Source: an uncultured Rubritalea sp. (GTDB lineage Bacteria > Verrucomicrobiota > Verrucomicrobiia > Verrucomicrobiales > Akkermansiaceae). Taken from it: a DNA stretch of 25,978 nucleotides. The stretch lies in contig CALFBV010000095.1 in the NCBI GenBank assembly GCA_937951395.1, positions 1 to 25,978 of the forward strand. Reading direction: 5' to 3'. Under the pieces are notes generated by a model. The model saw only the letters and a program-made list of their open reading frames with translations, made no database searches and was not told the DNA's origin. How positions within the stretch are numbered: the stretch's first letter is position 1; each line of letters starts with the position of its first letter. Both the position numbers and the translations under genes were made by a program. This document shows, piece after piece, positions 1-7,243 of this stretch.

Positions 1-359
1 TACCAGATCATCTAGTGACTTATGCGGATCAAATTCTAGCAACGCTAAAATCATCTGGTCTCCAACCTCCACCGAGAGTTGAATTGGCAGATACGCCAGA
101 AGCCCAGCAGGCACTGACATTTCTGATTCGTAGCGGAAAAGTCATCGAACTAGATCCTAAAGCTCTACTAGAAACTTCACAGTATGAACTAGCTAAACAG
201 GAAATCATTTCCCACCTGACAGAAACTAAGCAAGCCACTGCGAGTGACATCCGCCAGCAAATAGGAACCACGCGCAAGGTGCTCATGCCCCTGCTCGAAC
301 GATTAGATGACGAAGACATCACTATCCGCATAGACGACTACCGCAAGCTTAAGAAATGA
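1..359 (+). CDS. selB: SelB-like selenocysteine-specific elongation factor, C-terminal part (partial, runs off left edge)
   Basis: The frame is open from the window edge to a TGA at 357-359, so the GTG at 15 is probably internal and the gene is 5'-truncated by the window. The visible ~119 residues look like the last two winged-helix domains of SelB: a helix-rich stretch, then a final segment containing ASDIRQQIGTTRKVLMPLLE and a short basic beta-hairpin end (RIDDYRKLKK). In the SelB family this tail binds the SECIS hairpin of selenoprotein mRNAs while the N-terminal GTPase delivers Sec-tRNA to UGA. The GTPase domain lies outside the window, so the assignment rests on the tail only. An unrelated winged-helix protein is the main alternative. 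Confidence 0.7.
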   Translation, partial: PDHLVTYADQILATLKSSGLQPPPRVELADTPEAQQALTFLIRSGKVIELDPKALLETSQYELAKQEIISHLTETKQATASDIRQQIGTTRKVLMPLLERLDDEDITIRIDDYRKLKK

Positions 360-375
360 GCTGTCAGCTAACGAA

Positions 376-415
376 TTAAAAAAGCCCCTACATTCAAAGG
401 AATGTAGGGACTAAA
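376..415 (-). terminator. Rho-independent terminator for the minus-strand lipoprotein gene (may act both ways)
   Basis: A perfect 10-bp stem (386-395 with 400-409, loop AAAG) is followed on the minus strand by C then TTTTTT (378-383). It lies about 45 nt past the stop of the small lipoprotein gene at 454-603. On the plus strand the stem is followed by ACTAAAATTTTT, so it could also end selB. Confidence 0.8.
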
Positions 416-453
416 ATTTTTACTGCTCCTATAGTATATAGAGCAACAATTGA

Positions 454-603
454 TTACTTAGAGTAATCTACTTGCTGTGATCCGAAGTTTGGAAGTGGTC
501 TAAGTGGTGGTACTTCCTCTTCGCCTGTGCAGCACCCGCATGATGTGATGATGCATGATCCCGCAGCCACGGCCAGTAATGTTACAATTTTGAATATTCT
601 CAT
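454..603 (-). CDS. Tiny predicted lipoprotein, 49 aa
   Basis: ATG at 603 opens a 49-codon frame ending in TAA at 454-456. The product begins MRIFKIVTLLAVAAGSCIIT: two positive charges, a hydrophobic core, then ITSC, which fits a type II signal peptide lipobox (Cys22). The mature part starts with a cysteine-rich SCGCC and continues with a short acidic, proline-rich tail ending in VDYSK. Signal peptidase II would leave only about 28 residues attached to lipid. The gene has its own intrinsic terminator and lies next to two similarly built genes, which supports it being real. No Shine-Dalgarno is visible upstream (CAACAAAATT before ATG). Function unknown; the general shape recalls entericidin-like small lipoproteins, but no homology is claimed. 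Confidence 0.65.
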   Translation of the reverse strand: MRIFKIVTLLAVAAGSCIITSCGCCTGEEEVPPLRPLPNFGSQQVDYSK

Positions 604-656
604 AATTTTGTTGTAGGTTATGCTCAGCATATTGACCTGCTCAGAAACTTAGGCAA

Positions 657-690
657 GAAAAAAGGCAAGCTTCCTAGAGAAAGCTTACCT
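657..690 (-). terminator. Rho-independent terminator after the 30-aa lipoprotein gene
   Basis: Minus-strand stem of 10 bp including one G-U pair (690-681 with 672-663, loop of 8 nt), followed directly by a T6 run (663-658 read on minus). It begins about 37 nt beyond the stop at 727, the expected place for ending the two-gene lipoprotein unit 967-727. Confidence 0.8.
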
Positions 691-726
691 TATGTAAATT
701 AACAGTGTGAAGTCTATAGCAAAAAA

Positions 727-819
727 CTAAAGACCACACCCGCATCCACAACTTGCGCTGAGTAGTGTCACAGCCGCAGCTGCTAACACGTAAGCACATT
801 TTTTAAGTAATTTTTTCAT
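727..819 (-). CDS. Very small predicted lipoprotein, 30 aa
   Basis: ATG at 819 to TAG at 727-729 encodes 30 residues: a lysine-rich start (MKKLLKKC), an alanine/leucine hydrophobic segment, and LLSASCGCGCGL at the end. SASC resembles a loose lipobox; cleavage would leave a heptapeptide CGCGCGL on the lipid anchor, an extreme minimum. The start is 19 nt past the stop of the 42-aa lipoprotein gene upstream, and a strong terminator follows, so the two are probably co-transcribed. No Shine-Dalgarno is visible; the region before ATG is T-rich. The C-G-C-G-C-G ending suggests metal or thiol chemistry, but that is speculation. It is real if homologous small genes exist in relatives. Confidence 0.55.
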   Translation of the reverse strand: MKKLLKKCAYVLAAAAVTLLSASCGCGCGL

Positions 820-838
820 TTAAAAAATGAAAGGTGAA

Positions 839-967
839 TTACTTAGCAGGAACTACGTATGTAGGCACTGTAGGTACTTCAGCAGGAGCTGAAGCTGAAC
901 CACATGATGCTGAAAGAGCGATACCTGCTGCTGCAGCTACGATTGAGATGATTTTAACTAGTTTCAT
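839..967 (-). CDS. Small predicted lipoprotein, 42 aa
   Basis: ATG at 967 to TAA at 839-841 gives 42 residues: MKLVKI, a hydrophobic alanine-rich stretch, the lipobox-like LSASC (Cys22), then a short alanine/proline/threonine-rich tail ending VVPAK. The same LSASCG junction occurs in the 30-aa neighbour, suggesting duplication or convergence on one export signal. A TATAAT lies only 6 nt before the ATG, so the transcript may be almost leaderless. The mature peptide would be about 21 residues. Function unknown; an envelope role is inferred only from the predicted lipid anchor. Confidence 0.6.
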   Translation of the reverse strand: MKLVKIISIVAAAAGIALSASCGSASAPAEVPTVPTYVVPAK

Positions 968-973
968 TTTTTT

Positions 974-979
974 ATTATA
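974..979 (-). promoter_or_regulatory. Candidate -10 element for the lipoprotein pair 967-727
   Basis: TATAAT on the minus strand (979 to 974) is a perfect sigma-70 -10 hexamer. Only AAAAAA separates it from the ATG at 967, so transcription would start at or just before the start codon. The -35 position (about 997-1002, TTTCTC) matches weakly. Confidence 0.35.
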
Positions 980-1140
980 TTAAGTTTAGCGCTAAGGAGA
1001 AACCCTCCCCTTAACTAAGGAAAATACTACCCATAGTTTCCCACTAGGCAAGTAATATTCAAAGAATTCTTTGGCAGGCACCACTTAGGATTGCCATATC
1101 TCCGACTTCAAGTATGGTTCCAGATATCAATCATCGCAAA

Positions 1141-2151
1141 ATGAACCAACAAAAACACATCGCCATAGTAGGAGCCACTGGAGCTGTAGGAATAGAAATG
1201 CTTAACTGTCTCGCAGAGAGGAAGTTTCCTGTGAGTAAACTAACGCTACTCGCCTCCGCTAGATCTGCTGGACAGACTAGAAATTTCTGCGGTGAAGAAA
1301 TCACCATCAAAGAACTCACTCATGACAGCTTTGAGGGCATCGACATCGCTCTATTCTCTGCTGGAGGCGGCATTTCTCTAGAATACGCACCATCAGCAGC
1401 CAAAGCTGGCTGTATCGTCATTGATAACTCATCTGCCTTCCGCATGGATCCTGAGGTTCCGCTCATCGTCCCCGAGATCAATCCTGAAGCAGCTAAGTCA
1501 GCGACTAAAAACATCATCGCTAACCCTAACTGCTCCACTATTATTGCCCTGATGGCACTCTTTCCACTGCATCAGAAGTTTGGACTAAAATCTGTCATCG
1601 CCTCTACTTATCAAGCAGTTTCAGGAAGTGGTGCGGCAGGCATCACTGAGCTAGAACAGCAGAATAGACTTCTCGTAGAAGGCAAAGAAATTACAGCTGA
1701 TGACATGAACGTCTATCCAGTACAGATTGCTTCTAACGTGATCCCTCATGTGGATGTCTTTCTTGAAAATGGTTACACAAAGGAAGAACAGAAAATGCTC
1801 TTCGAGAGCCAGAAGATTTTACAGTTACCAGAACTAAAGGTCACTTGCACTTGTGTAAGGGTGCCCGTCTACCGCTCACATTCAGTCTCCATCACTGCAC
1901 AGTTTGAGCGACCAGTGGATGTGGCTATTGCTAAGGCTAGCTTTGCAAATCAAACAGGTATCCAGCTAAAGGATGATCCAGATAATAATCTTTATCCAAC
2001 CCCGCTCGACACTACTTGTAAGAATGACTGCCTAGTAGGACGGATCAGAAAAGACCAAGTCTTAGACAAAGCACTCACCTTCTGGGTAGTAGGCGACCAA
2101 GTGAAAAAAGGTGCGGCTCTCAACGCGGTACAGATCGCAGAAATCCTCTAA
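1141..2151 (+). CDS. asd: Aspartate-semialdehyde dehydrogenase
   Basis: The 336-residue product catalyses the NADPH-dependent reductive dephosphorylation of aspartyl-4-phosphate, feeding lysine/diaminopimelate, threonine and methionine synthesis in the cytoplasm. An N-terminal Rossmann motif (HIAIVGATGAVG), the active-site motif NPNCST (Cys131 from this start) and the downstream RVPVYRSHS segment with the expected histidine are visible. The frame also contains an ATG 27 nt upstream at 1114, but starting at 1141 places the nucleotide-binding motif at residues 6-17, as usual. Neither start has a Shine-Dalgarno. The next gene begins 10 nt downstream, so they are probably one transcript. The nearby metY also belongs to the aspartate/methionine branch. 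Confidence 0.95.
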   Translation: MNQQKHIAIVGATGAVGIEMLNCLAERKFPVSKLTLLASARSAGQTRNFCGEEITIKELTHDSFEGIDIALFSAGGGISLEYAPSAAKAGCIVIDNSSAFRMDPEVPLIVPEINPEAAKSATKNIIANPNCSTIIALMALFPLHQKFGLKSVIASTYQAVSGSGAAGITELEQQNRLLVEGKEITADDMNVYPVQIASNVIPHVDVFLENGYTKEEQKMLFESQKILQLPELKVTCTCVRVPVYRSHSVSITAQFERPVDVAIAKASFANQTGIQLKDDPDNNLYPTPLDTTCKNDCLVGRIRKDQVLDKALTFWVVGDQVKKGAALNAVQIAEIL

Positions 2152-2161
2152 CAAATTAGAC

Positions 2162-3046
2162 ATGAGCGATCTCAAACCCTGGCTGAAGGCTCAGCAGAAA
2201 CTCGTGGACACTGAGCTAAAACGCCAGCTTCCAAGAGAGAACGTCCGCCCTGCTACTATCCACAAGGCGATGCGCTATAGCATCTTCGCGGGTGGGAAAA
2301 GACTCCGCCCCATCCTCTGTCTGGCAGCAGCTGAGGCATGCGGAGGAGACGTAGCAGACGCACTCGCTCCTGCTTGCTCCGTAGAGATCATGCACACATA
2401 CTCACTCGTTCATGATGATCTTCCCTGTATGGACGATGACGATCTGCGCAGAGGTCGCCCCACTAGTCATAAGGTTTACGGAGAAGGAATCGCCGTTCTC
2501 ACAGGTGATGCTCTCCTAACAGAAGCCTTTGCCATCATAGCGCAGACGCCAGCGAGCAAGCGATATTCTGCCAGAGACTACGTCACCGAACTAGCAGTTA
2601 CAGGCGGCAGCAGAAAGCTCATTGGAGGGCAAATTCTAGACCTAGAAGGAGAAGGAAAGTCACTCACTAAGAAGCAGCTCATCCAGATTCATGAGGCGAA
2701 AACTGCTGCGCTACTCACCAGCTCCATCCGCCTCGGAGCCATGACCGCCAACGTGACACCAGCCAAACTTCAGGCTCTAACAGAGTTCGGATACAACCTA
2801 GGTTTAGCCTTCCAAGTTATCGATGACATCCTAGATGTCACTCAGACTACAGAGCAACTAGGTAAGACTGCCGGCAAGGATGAAGCTGTAGATAAATCCA
2901 CCTACCCAGCCATCTTAGGCTTAGAGAAATCTCGCCAAGAAGCTGCTAGGCTCACTAAGAAATCACTAGATGCATTGAAGCCTCTGGGTAAGAAAGCAGC
3001 AAGACTGGAGCAGATAGCACATTATCTACTAGACAGAGATTATTAA
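2162..3046 (+). CDS. ispA: Short-chain polyprenyl diphosphate synthase (farnesyl diphosphate synthase type)
   Basis: The 294-residue protein has both aspartate-rich motifs of trans-prenyltransferases: the first is DDLPCMDDDD, with the two-residue insertion typical of bacterial type II enzymes, and the second is VIDDILD near residue 215. GGKRLRP near the start and GGQILDLEGE in between are also standard. A tyrosine sits five residues before the first motif (YSLVHDD), as in E. coli IspA, which favours C15 over longer products; a geranylgeranyl product cannot be excluded. The ATG at 2162, 10 nt after asd, is preferred over a longer frame that overlaps asd. The product supplies quinones, undecaprenyl phosphate and possibly carotenoids. 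Confidence 0.9.
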   Translation: MSDLKPWLKAQQKLVDTELKRQLPRENVRPATIHKAMRYSIFAGGKRLRPILCLAAAEACGGDVADALAPACSVEIMHTYSLVHDDLPCMDDDDLRRGRPTSHKVYGEGIAVLTGDALLTEAFAIIAQTPASKRYSARDYVTELAVTGGSRKLIGGQILDLEGEGKSLTKKQLIQIHEAKTAALLTSSIRLGAMTANVTPAKLQALTEFGYNLGLAFQVIDDILDVTQTTEQLGKTAGKDEAVDKSTYPAILGLEKSRQEAARLTKKSLDALKPLGKKAARLEQIAHYLLDRDY

Positions 3047-3104
3047 AAAATTTTAAAGAAAGTCTCTTTACGATTAGCCATTCTGGGGCTAGGTTCTGAG
3101 CACT

Positions 3105-3623
3105 ATGAACAAGACTTTTAAATTCACACTTGTAGCAGGCGCATCCATAGCAGCCTCTGTATTATCAACATTCGCCTCTGCTGATCTCTACAAAGCTAAA
3201 TGCGTAGCTTGCCATCAAGCTGGAGGCGCAGGTCTTCCAAACGTGTTCCCTCCACTAGCAGAATCTGAATGGGTCAATGGACCAGCAGAGAACCTTATCA
3301 AAATTCAGCTCCGTGGTCTAATGGGACCTATCACTGTAAAGGGTAAGTCATACAACTCTGTAATGCCTCCTAATGCCGCGATGACTGATAAAGAAATCGC
3401 ATCCGTCCTTACCTATGTGCGTAGCAACTTTGGCAACAAAGCAGACCCCATCACACCGGAAATGGTCAAGAAACACCGCGGTGAAGTCGGCAAGCCAATG
3501 CTTACTGTAAAGGATCTCATAGACCCTGAAAAAGCTGCCGCTGAAGCTAAGAAAGCTGCCGCTAAAAAAGGAGCAGCCAAGAAGGAAGCACCTAAAAAAG
3601 AAGAAACTAAGGAGAAAGAGTAG
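3105..3623 (+). CDS. Secreted monoheme c-type cytochrome with Lys/Ala/Glu-rich tail
   Basis: 172 residues. A Sec signal peptide (MNKTFKF, then a hydrophobic stretch ending in FASA near residue 26) directs export to the periplasm. The heme c motif CVACH (Cys33, Cys36, His37) and a likely axial methionine in VMPP (Met87) define a class I cytochrome c domain of roughly residues 27-110, so it should carry electrons between membrane complexes or periplasmic enzymes. From about residue 138 the protein turns into a low-complexity lysine/alanine/glutamate tail that is not part of the heme domain. It follows ispA by 58 nt and is closed by a strong terminator. The redox partner cannot be told from context. 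Confidence 0.88.
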   Translation: MNKTFKFTLVAGASIAASVLSTFASADLYKAKCVACHQAGGAGLPNVFPPLAESEWVNGPAENLIKIQLRGLMGPITVKGKSYNSVMPPNAAMTDKEIASVLTYVRSNFGNKADPITPEMVKKHRGEVGKPMLTVKDLIDPEKAAAEAKKAAAKKGAAKKEAPKKEETKEKE

Positions 3624-3649
3624 TTTTTTAAAAGATAGAATTTACTTTA

Positions 3650-3684
3650 ATGGTCATCAGTTTCATTACTGATGGCCATTTTTT
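3650..3684 (+). terminator. Rho-independent terminator after the cytochrome c gene
   Basis: An 11-bp stem with one G-U pair (3650-3660 with 3669-3679, loop of 8) runs straight into a T run (3679-3684). It starts 26 nt after the stop codon and closes the asd-ispA-cytochrome unit. Confidence 0.88.
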
Positions 3685-3737
3685 GCGTCTCGTTTAAAAG
3701 GTCAACCCGTGTTCCTGCATCCATAGATCTAAAATAA

Positions 3738-4079
3738 CTAGTAGTGATAGTAGTTGTTTAATAGGTAGAAATTCTCGAGTTCTCTCAGCTTTGGCAAACT
3801 AGTATCTATACTGGATAGCTGATAACTCTGCCATTGACCATACGTCTCTGACTCTGGATCTATGTCTAGAATGACATCAGTGATCTAATCATCAATAACG
3901 GTGATGAGCTTAGCTTGAGCTAGATTGCTAGGCGATTGGTAATGCTGTCCTCTGAGAGTGTTTTTACGAGAGAATGATGTGTTCTGCATTTTCCAATTCT
4001 TAGCAGGATGGACCTTATGAAACCCAGGCATAAACCATGCTTCGTTCATCATCAAATCTAGGTGCTCTGGCAGTGATCG
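3738..4079 (-). pseudogene. rfbC: Degraded dTDP-4-dehydrorhamnose 3,5-epimerase (rfbC) remnant
   Basis: One minus-strand frame reads through from the end of rfbA to a TAG at 3738-3740, interrupted by an in-frame TAG at 3885-3887. Its translation contains MQNTSFSRKNTLRGQHYQ, then AKLITVIDD, the stop, then ITDVILDIDPES and TYGQWQSYQLSS. These blocks match in order the RfbC core (Q-N-S-S-K-G-LRG-H-Q, KLV-V-G-I-DV-VD-R-S-T-G-W, LS). The usual N-terminal strand region is unrecognisable, and everything after the LS block, roughly half of a normal ~180-residue enzyme, is missing. It lies directly behind rfbA, where rfbC is often found. The homologous blocks are clear; loss of function is inferred from stop plus truncation. 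Confidence 0.7.
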
Positions 4080-4090
4080 GTAGAGACATT

Positions 4091-4990
4091 TTATTGGTGA
4101 TTATCTGGGTTTTGATTAACCATATATTGAAGATACTTGTTATAATCTGAGTTTAGGTTGGTCTGCATATTGGCAATGATCGCTTCCGCTGTAACCCAAC
4201 GCTTGAGGTAAGCTATTTCTTCTGGACAGCCAATTTTTAACCCCATGCGTTTTTCAACAGCTTTGATAAAGTCTGAGGCTTCGTTAAGAGAAGCATGTGT
4301 GCCAGTGTCAAACCATGTAAACCCTTGGTTAAGCAGGCAGACATCTAGTTGATTTTGCTCTAAATAGATACGATTTAAATCTGTGATCTCTAGCTCACCT
4401 CTTGATGAGCGAGTGAGACTAGCTGCTTTCCTCGGTGCGGTCTCATCATAGAAATAGATACCTGGAACTGCATTATGCGAAGTAGTCTTAGATGGCTTTT
4501 CTGTGATAGTGATGGGTTTATCATTTCCGTCCAGATCAACCACACCATATGCAGATGGATTAGTTACATGGCAGGCCAGAATTGTGGCTCCTTCTGTCTG
4601 AGCCCCTGCTTTCTTAAGATGCATCGTCAAGCTGTGACCATAAAGCAGGTTATCTCCCAGCACGAGGCATGATGGAGCCCCGTCTAAAAAATCTTCTGCT
4701 ATAATGAGTGCTTCTGCTATTCCGTTTGGCTCATCTTGGATAGCGTAGTTCAGCTGGATTCCCCACTGTGATCCATCGCCCAAGAGGTCTTTAAAATTTG
4801 CCTGATTCTTGGGACAAGTAATCACCAATATTTCCCTAACATCTGCCAGCATAAGCAGTGAGAGCGAATAATAGATCATAGGCTTATCATACACAGGTAG
4901 CAGGTGCTTAGAAACACCGATAGTTAGCGGGTGTAACCTCGTTCCATTTCCCCCTGCTAAGAGGACGCCTTTCCTTAGTTTACCTTTCAT
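4091..4990 (-). CDS. rfbA: Glucose-1-phosphate thymidylyltransferase
   Basis: A 299-residue nucleotidyltransferase that makes dTDP-glucose from glucose-1-phosphate and dTTP, the first step to dTDP-rhamnose and related sugars. Visible are the loop LLAGGNGTRLHPLT, SKHLLPVYDKPMIYYSLSLL, the sugar-binding LGDNLLYG, and GFTWFDTGTHASL towards the C-terminus, all characteristic of RfbA/RmlA. The start is put at 4990 (MKGKLRKG), which aligns with the family; an in-frame ATG at 5017 would add nine residues. The frame is intact, yet both neighbours are broken: an rfbC remnant downstream and a truncated lactonase upstream. No rfbB or rfbD is in the window, so the pathway is either completed elsewhere or being lost. 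Confidence 0.92.
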   Translation of the reverse strand: MKGKLRKGVLLAGGNGTRLHPLTIGVSKHLLPVYDKPMIYYSLSLLMLADVREILVITCPKNQANFKDLLGDGSQWGIQLNYAIQDEPNGIAEALIIAEDFLDGAPSCLVLGDNLLYGHSLTMHLKKAGAQTEGATILACHVTNPSAYGVVDLDGNDKPITITEKPSKTTSHNAVPGIYFYDETAPRKAASLTRSSRGELEITDLNRIYLEQNQLDVCLLNQGFTWFDTGTHASLNEASDFIKAVEKRMGLKIGCPEEIAYLKRWVTAEAIIANMQTNLNSDYNKYLQYMVNQNPDNHQ

Positions 4991-5071
4991 GATGACAGAT
5001 GATTTTTTTGGCCTCATCCTTACCTAATTGCATGGCTGGATAATTAAATCCACCTTGCCGACCTGTAGAGC

Positions 5072-5845
5072 TTAGATTGCTTTGCTGATCAATCCAAGCT
5101 TCAACGCTCCCGTTTCAACATCTCTAGCGAACTGTGATACGCTAATCGTCAATTCATTAAAAACAAATATTTTATCACCTGTAGGAGAAAAATCCATATG
5201 TCTAGCTCCTCCACCAGCTAGAGTCTTGACTGAGCCCGCTGGAGTGAGTGATCCAGCCTCAACATCTAGTTCATAAACAATCACTTGGACCATACCGAGG
5301 TCAGCTGAGCAGACAAATTTATTATCTGCAGATGTATAGATCGAGTGAGCGTATGGCTTATTCTGTCGCTTTGGGTGGACACTAGATCCCACGTGCTGAT
5401 CATGACTCACTGGCGGTGAAATGGTTTCTGGTTTATCCTCATTACGTAGTGAGTAACTCGTCACACTCCCGCCAGAGTAGCTTGCCACAAAGAGATTGCT
5501 CGAGTCTTTATCCAGTGAGATCTGGCACGGACCTGCACCCATTGAATTTTGTCTATTAATCGAGCTAAGTGTATTACCCTTCATCCGAGCGAATGATGCT
5601 ACGAAACCATGCTCCCCCCCTTTTTCACGCCCTACGGCATAAATAATGCTTTTGTCACTCGATATAGTTAGTGATCTAGGCGAGCTCGTGACGGCTACAT
5701 TTGTCAGATCGCTAAGCTGCCCCGTCTTATCTTCTAGATGGACTAGGAAAATGCCTTACTCTGATCCTGTTCCGAGATAAACAGGTATTTTTTCAGCTAA
5801 AAGTGGGAGCGTCAAACAGCTCAATAAGAGTATTGAGTTTTTCAT
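5072..5845 (-). pseudogene. Lactonase-family (6-phosphogluconolactonase-like beta-propeller) gene, with internal stop and missing 3' end
   Basis: From ATG at 5845 the frame starts with a signal peptide (MKNSILLLSCLTLPLLA), then VYLGTGSE followed by an in-frame TAA (codon 30, 5756-5758), then GIFLVHLED, and stays open without frameshift to 5072. Downstream are beta-propeller blade signatures such as GPCQISLDKDSSNLFVASYS, PYAHSIYTSADNKFVCSADL and ARHMDFSPTGDKIFVFNEL, typical of the lactonase family. The total is about 257 codons against a usual 340-390, so the last blades are missing; only ~80 nt separate its end from rfbA. Translation restarting at the ATG at 5584 would give 170 residues without a signal peptide, unlikely to fold as a propeller. 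Confidence 0.7.
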
Positions 5846-5942
5846 TCTCTATAGATGCCTCAATTTCCCAGACAGTCCAGTCACAAAAATTCCGCACTTC
5901 TCCCTTTCATCCCACAGGTAATACGCTATAAAAATCTTTGTC

Positions 5943-7217
5943 ATGAAAAGAGAAACACTATGCCTACACGGTGGCCAACAGCCAGACCCGACCACGAACT
6001 CAAGAGCCGTTCCAGTTTACAGAACGGCATCTTACGTTTTCGACTCCACAGAACACGCGGCAAACCTCTTCGCCCTCAAGGAACTTGGGAACATCTACAC
6101 CCGTCTGATGAACCCAACTACCGATGTGTTAGAGAAGCGCGTAGCTCTTCTCGAAGGTGCACATGAGCTCGGTGGGCTAGCGGTAGCTTCTGGAACATCT
6201 GCTATCTTCTATGCTATCATTAACCTCGCTCAAGCTGGCGACAACATCATTTCTTCTACGAATCTCTACGGTGGCACATACACTCAGTTCAACGATATCC
6301 TACCCGCGCTTGGCATCAATGTGAAGTTCGTAGATGTCAATGATCCGGCAGCTATCGCAGCGGCTATCGATGACAAGACGCGTGCTGTATTCACCGAGAC
6401 TATTTCCAACCCCGCATCTGAGGTCATGGATCTGGAGATGATAGCAGGCGCCGCGCATGAACATGGACTTCCACTCATCGTCGACTCCACATTTTCTACT
6501 CCACACCTCTGCCGCCCTATCGAGCATGGTGCTGACATCGTCGTCCATTCACTTACTAAGTGGCTTGGCGGTCACGGCACAGCGATCGGTGGCATCATCA
6601 TCGACTCAGGCACATTCGACTGGAAAGCTGGCAAGCACCCACTCTTCGACACACCGGATAACTCCTACCACGGACTCCGCTGGGGACACGATCTACCTGA
6701 GCCACTCGCTCCGCTAGCTTACATACTACGCATGAGAACTGTGCCACTCAGAAATCTCGGCGCATGTATCTCTCCAGACAACTCATGGCACGCGCTTCAG
6801 GGCATCGAGACACTCCACCTCCGTATGGACAGACATTGTGAAAATGCACTGACTGTAGCGAAGCACCTCAAAGCACATCCAGCAGTCGAGTGGGTGAAAT
6901 TTCCAGGACTCGAAGGTGACTCTGAATATGATCGCAACCAGAAATATCAATCAGGAAAAGGTGGTTCAGTAGTCACATTTGAGATCAAAGGGGGCGAAGT
7001 TGCTGGTAAGAAATTCATCGAATCTCTTCAGCTCTTCTCACACCTCGCTAATGTAGGTGACGCTAAGTCACTAGCTATTCACCCAGCTTCCACCACTCAC
7101 TCACAACTCAACCCTGAACAACAAGCATCAGGTGGAATCACTTCTGGGCTCATCCGCCTTTCCGTAGGGATCGAACATATTGACGACATCCTCGCTGACC
7201 TCGACTCAGCACTCTAA
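5943..7217 (+). CDS. metY: O-acetylhomoserine sulfhydrylase-type PLP enzyme
   Basis: 424 residues of the Cys/Met-metabolism PLP family. The length and the features ETLCLHGGQQPDPTT at the start, YTRLMNPTTDVLEKRVALLE, SGTSAIFYAI, and the PLP lysine in VHSLTKWLGGHG (Lys206) fit the long MetY subgroup, which makes homocysteine from O-acetylhomoserine and sulfide. HPASTTHSQL near the C-terminus is the conserved substrate-binding region. The start at 5943 puts MKRETLCLHGG first, as is normal; no Shine-Dalgarno is present. DAHP synthase follows after 26 nt in the same direction. Cystathionine gamma-synthase is less likely, as it is usually shorter. Confidence 0.93.
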   Translation: MKRETLCLHGGQQPDPTTNSRAVPVYRTASYVFDSTEHAANLFALKELGNIYTRLMNPTTDVLEKRVALLEGAHELGGLAVASGTSAIFYAIINLAQAGDNIISSTNLYGGTYTQFNDILPALGINVKFVDVNDPAAIAAAIDDKTRAVFTETISNPASEVMDLEMIAGAAHEHGLPLIVDSTFSTPHLCRPIEHGADIVVHSLTKWLGGHGTAIGGIIIDSGTFDWKAGKHPLFDTPDNSYHGLRWGHDLPEPLAPLAYILRMRTVPLRNLGACISPDNSWHALQGIETLHLRMDRHCENALTVAKHLKAHPAVEWVKFPGLEGDSEYDRNQKYQSGKGGSVVTFEIKGGEVAGKKFIESLQLFSHLANVGDAKSLAIHPASTTHSQLNPEQQASGGITSGLIRLSVGIEHIDDILADLDSAL

Positions 7218-7243
7218 CATCTTACTCCAACAAAACAAAAATT

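Noticed and set aside
1071..1096. TGGCA...TGCCA upstream of asd as a sigma-54 or operator site
   Set aside because: The -12 GC spacing is wrong for sigma-54 and the 5-bp arms are too short to distinguish from chance.
3054..3070. TAAAGA/TCTTTA hairpin between ispA and the cytochrome gene as a terminator
   Set aside because: The stem is short and AT-only apart from one G-C pair, and no T run follows; read-through into the cytochrome gene is more likely.
3530..3620. Repeated GCTAAGAAAGCTGCCGC-like units at the end of the cytochrome gene
   Set aside because: They encode the low-complexity Lys/Ala/Glu tail and need no separate repeat or mobile-element explanation.
3885..3887. In-frame TAG in the rfbC remnant (and TAA at 5756-5758 in the lactonase) as recoded codons
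   Set aside because: The presence of a SelB-like gene suggests selenocysteine, but that uses TGA. TAG or TAA recoding has no support here, and both genes are also truncated, so decay is simpler.
5855..6166. Plus-strand ORF of 103 codons at the start of metY
   Set aside because: It overlaps the metY coding frame in another phase, has no recognisable domain and an arginine-rich composition typical of an out-of-frame reading.
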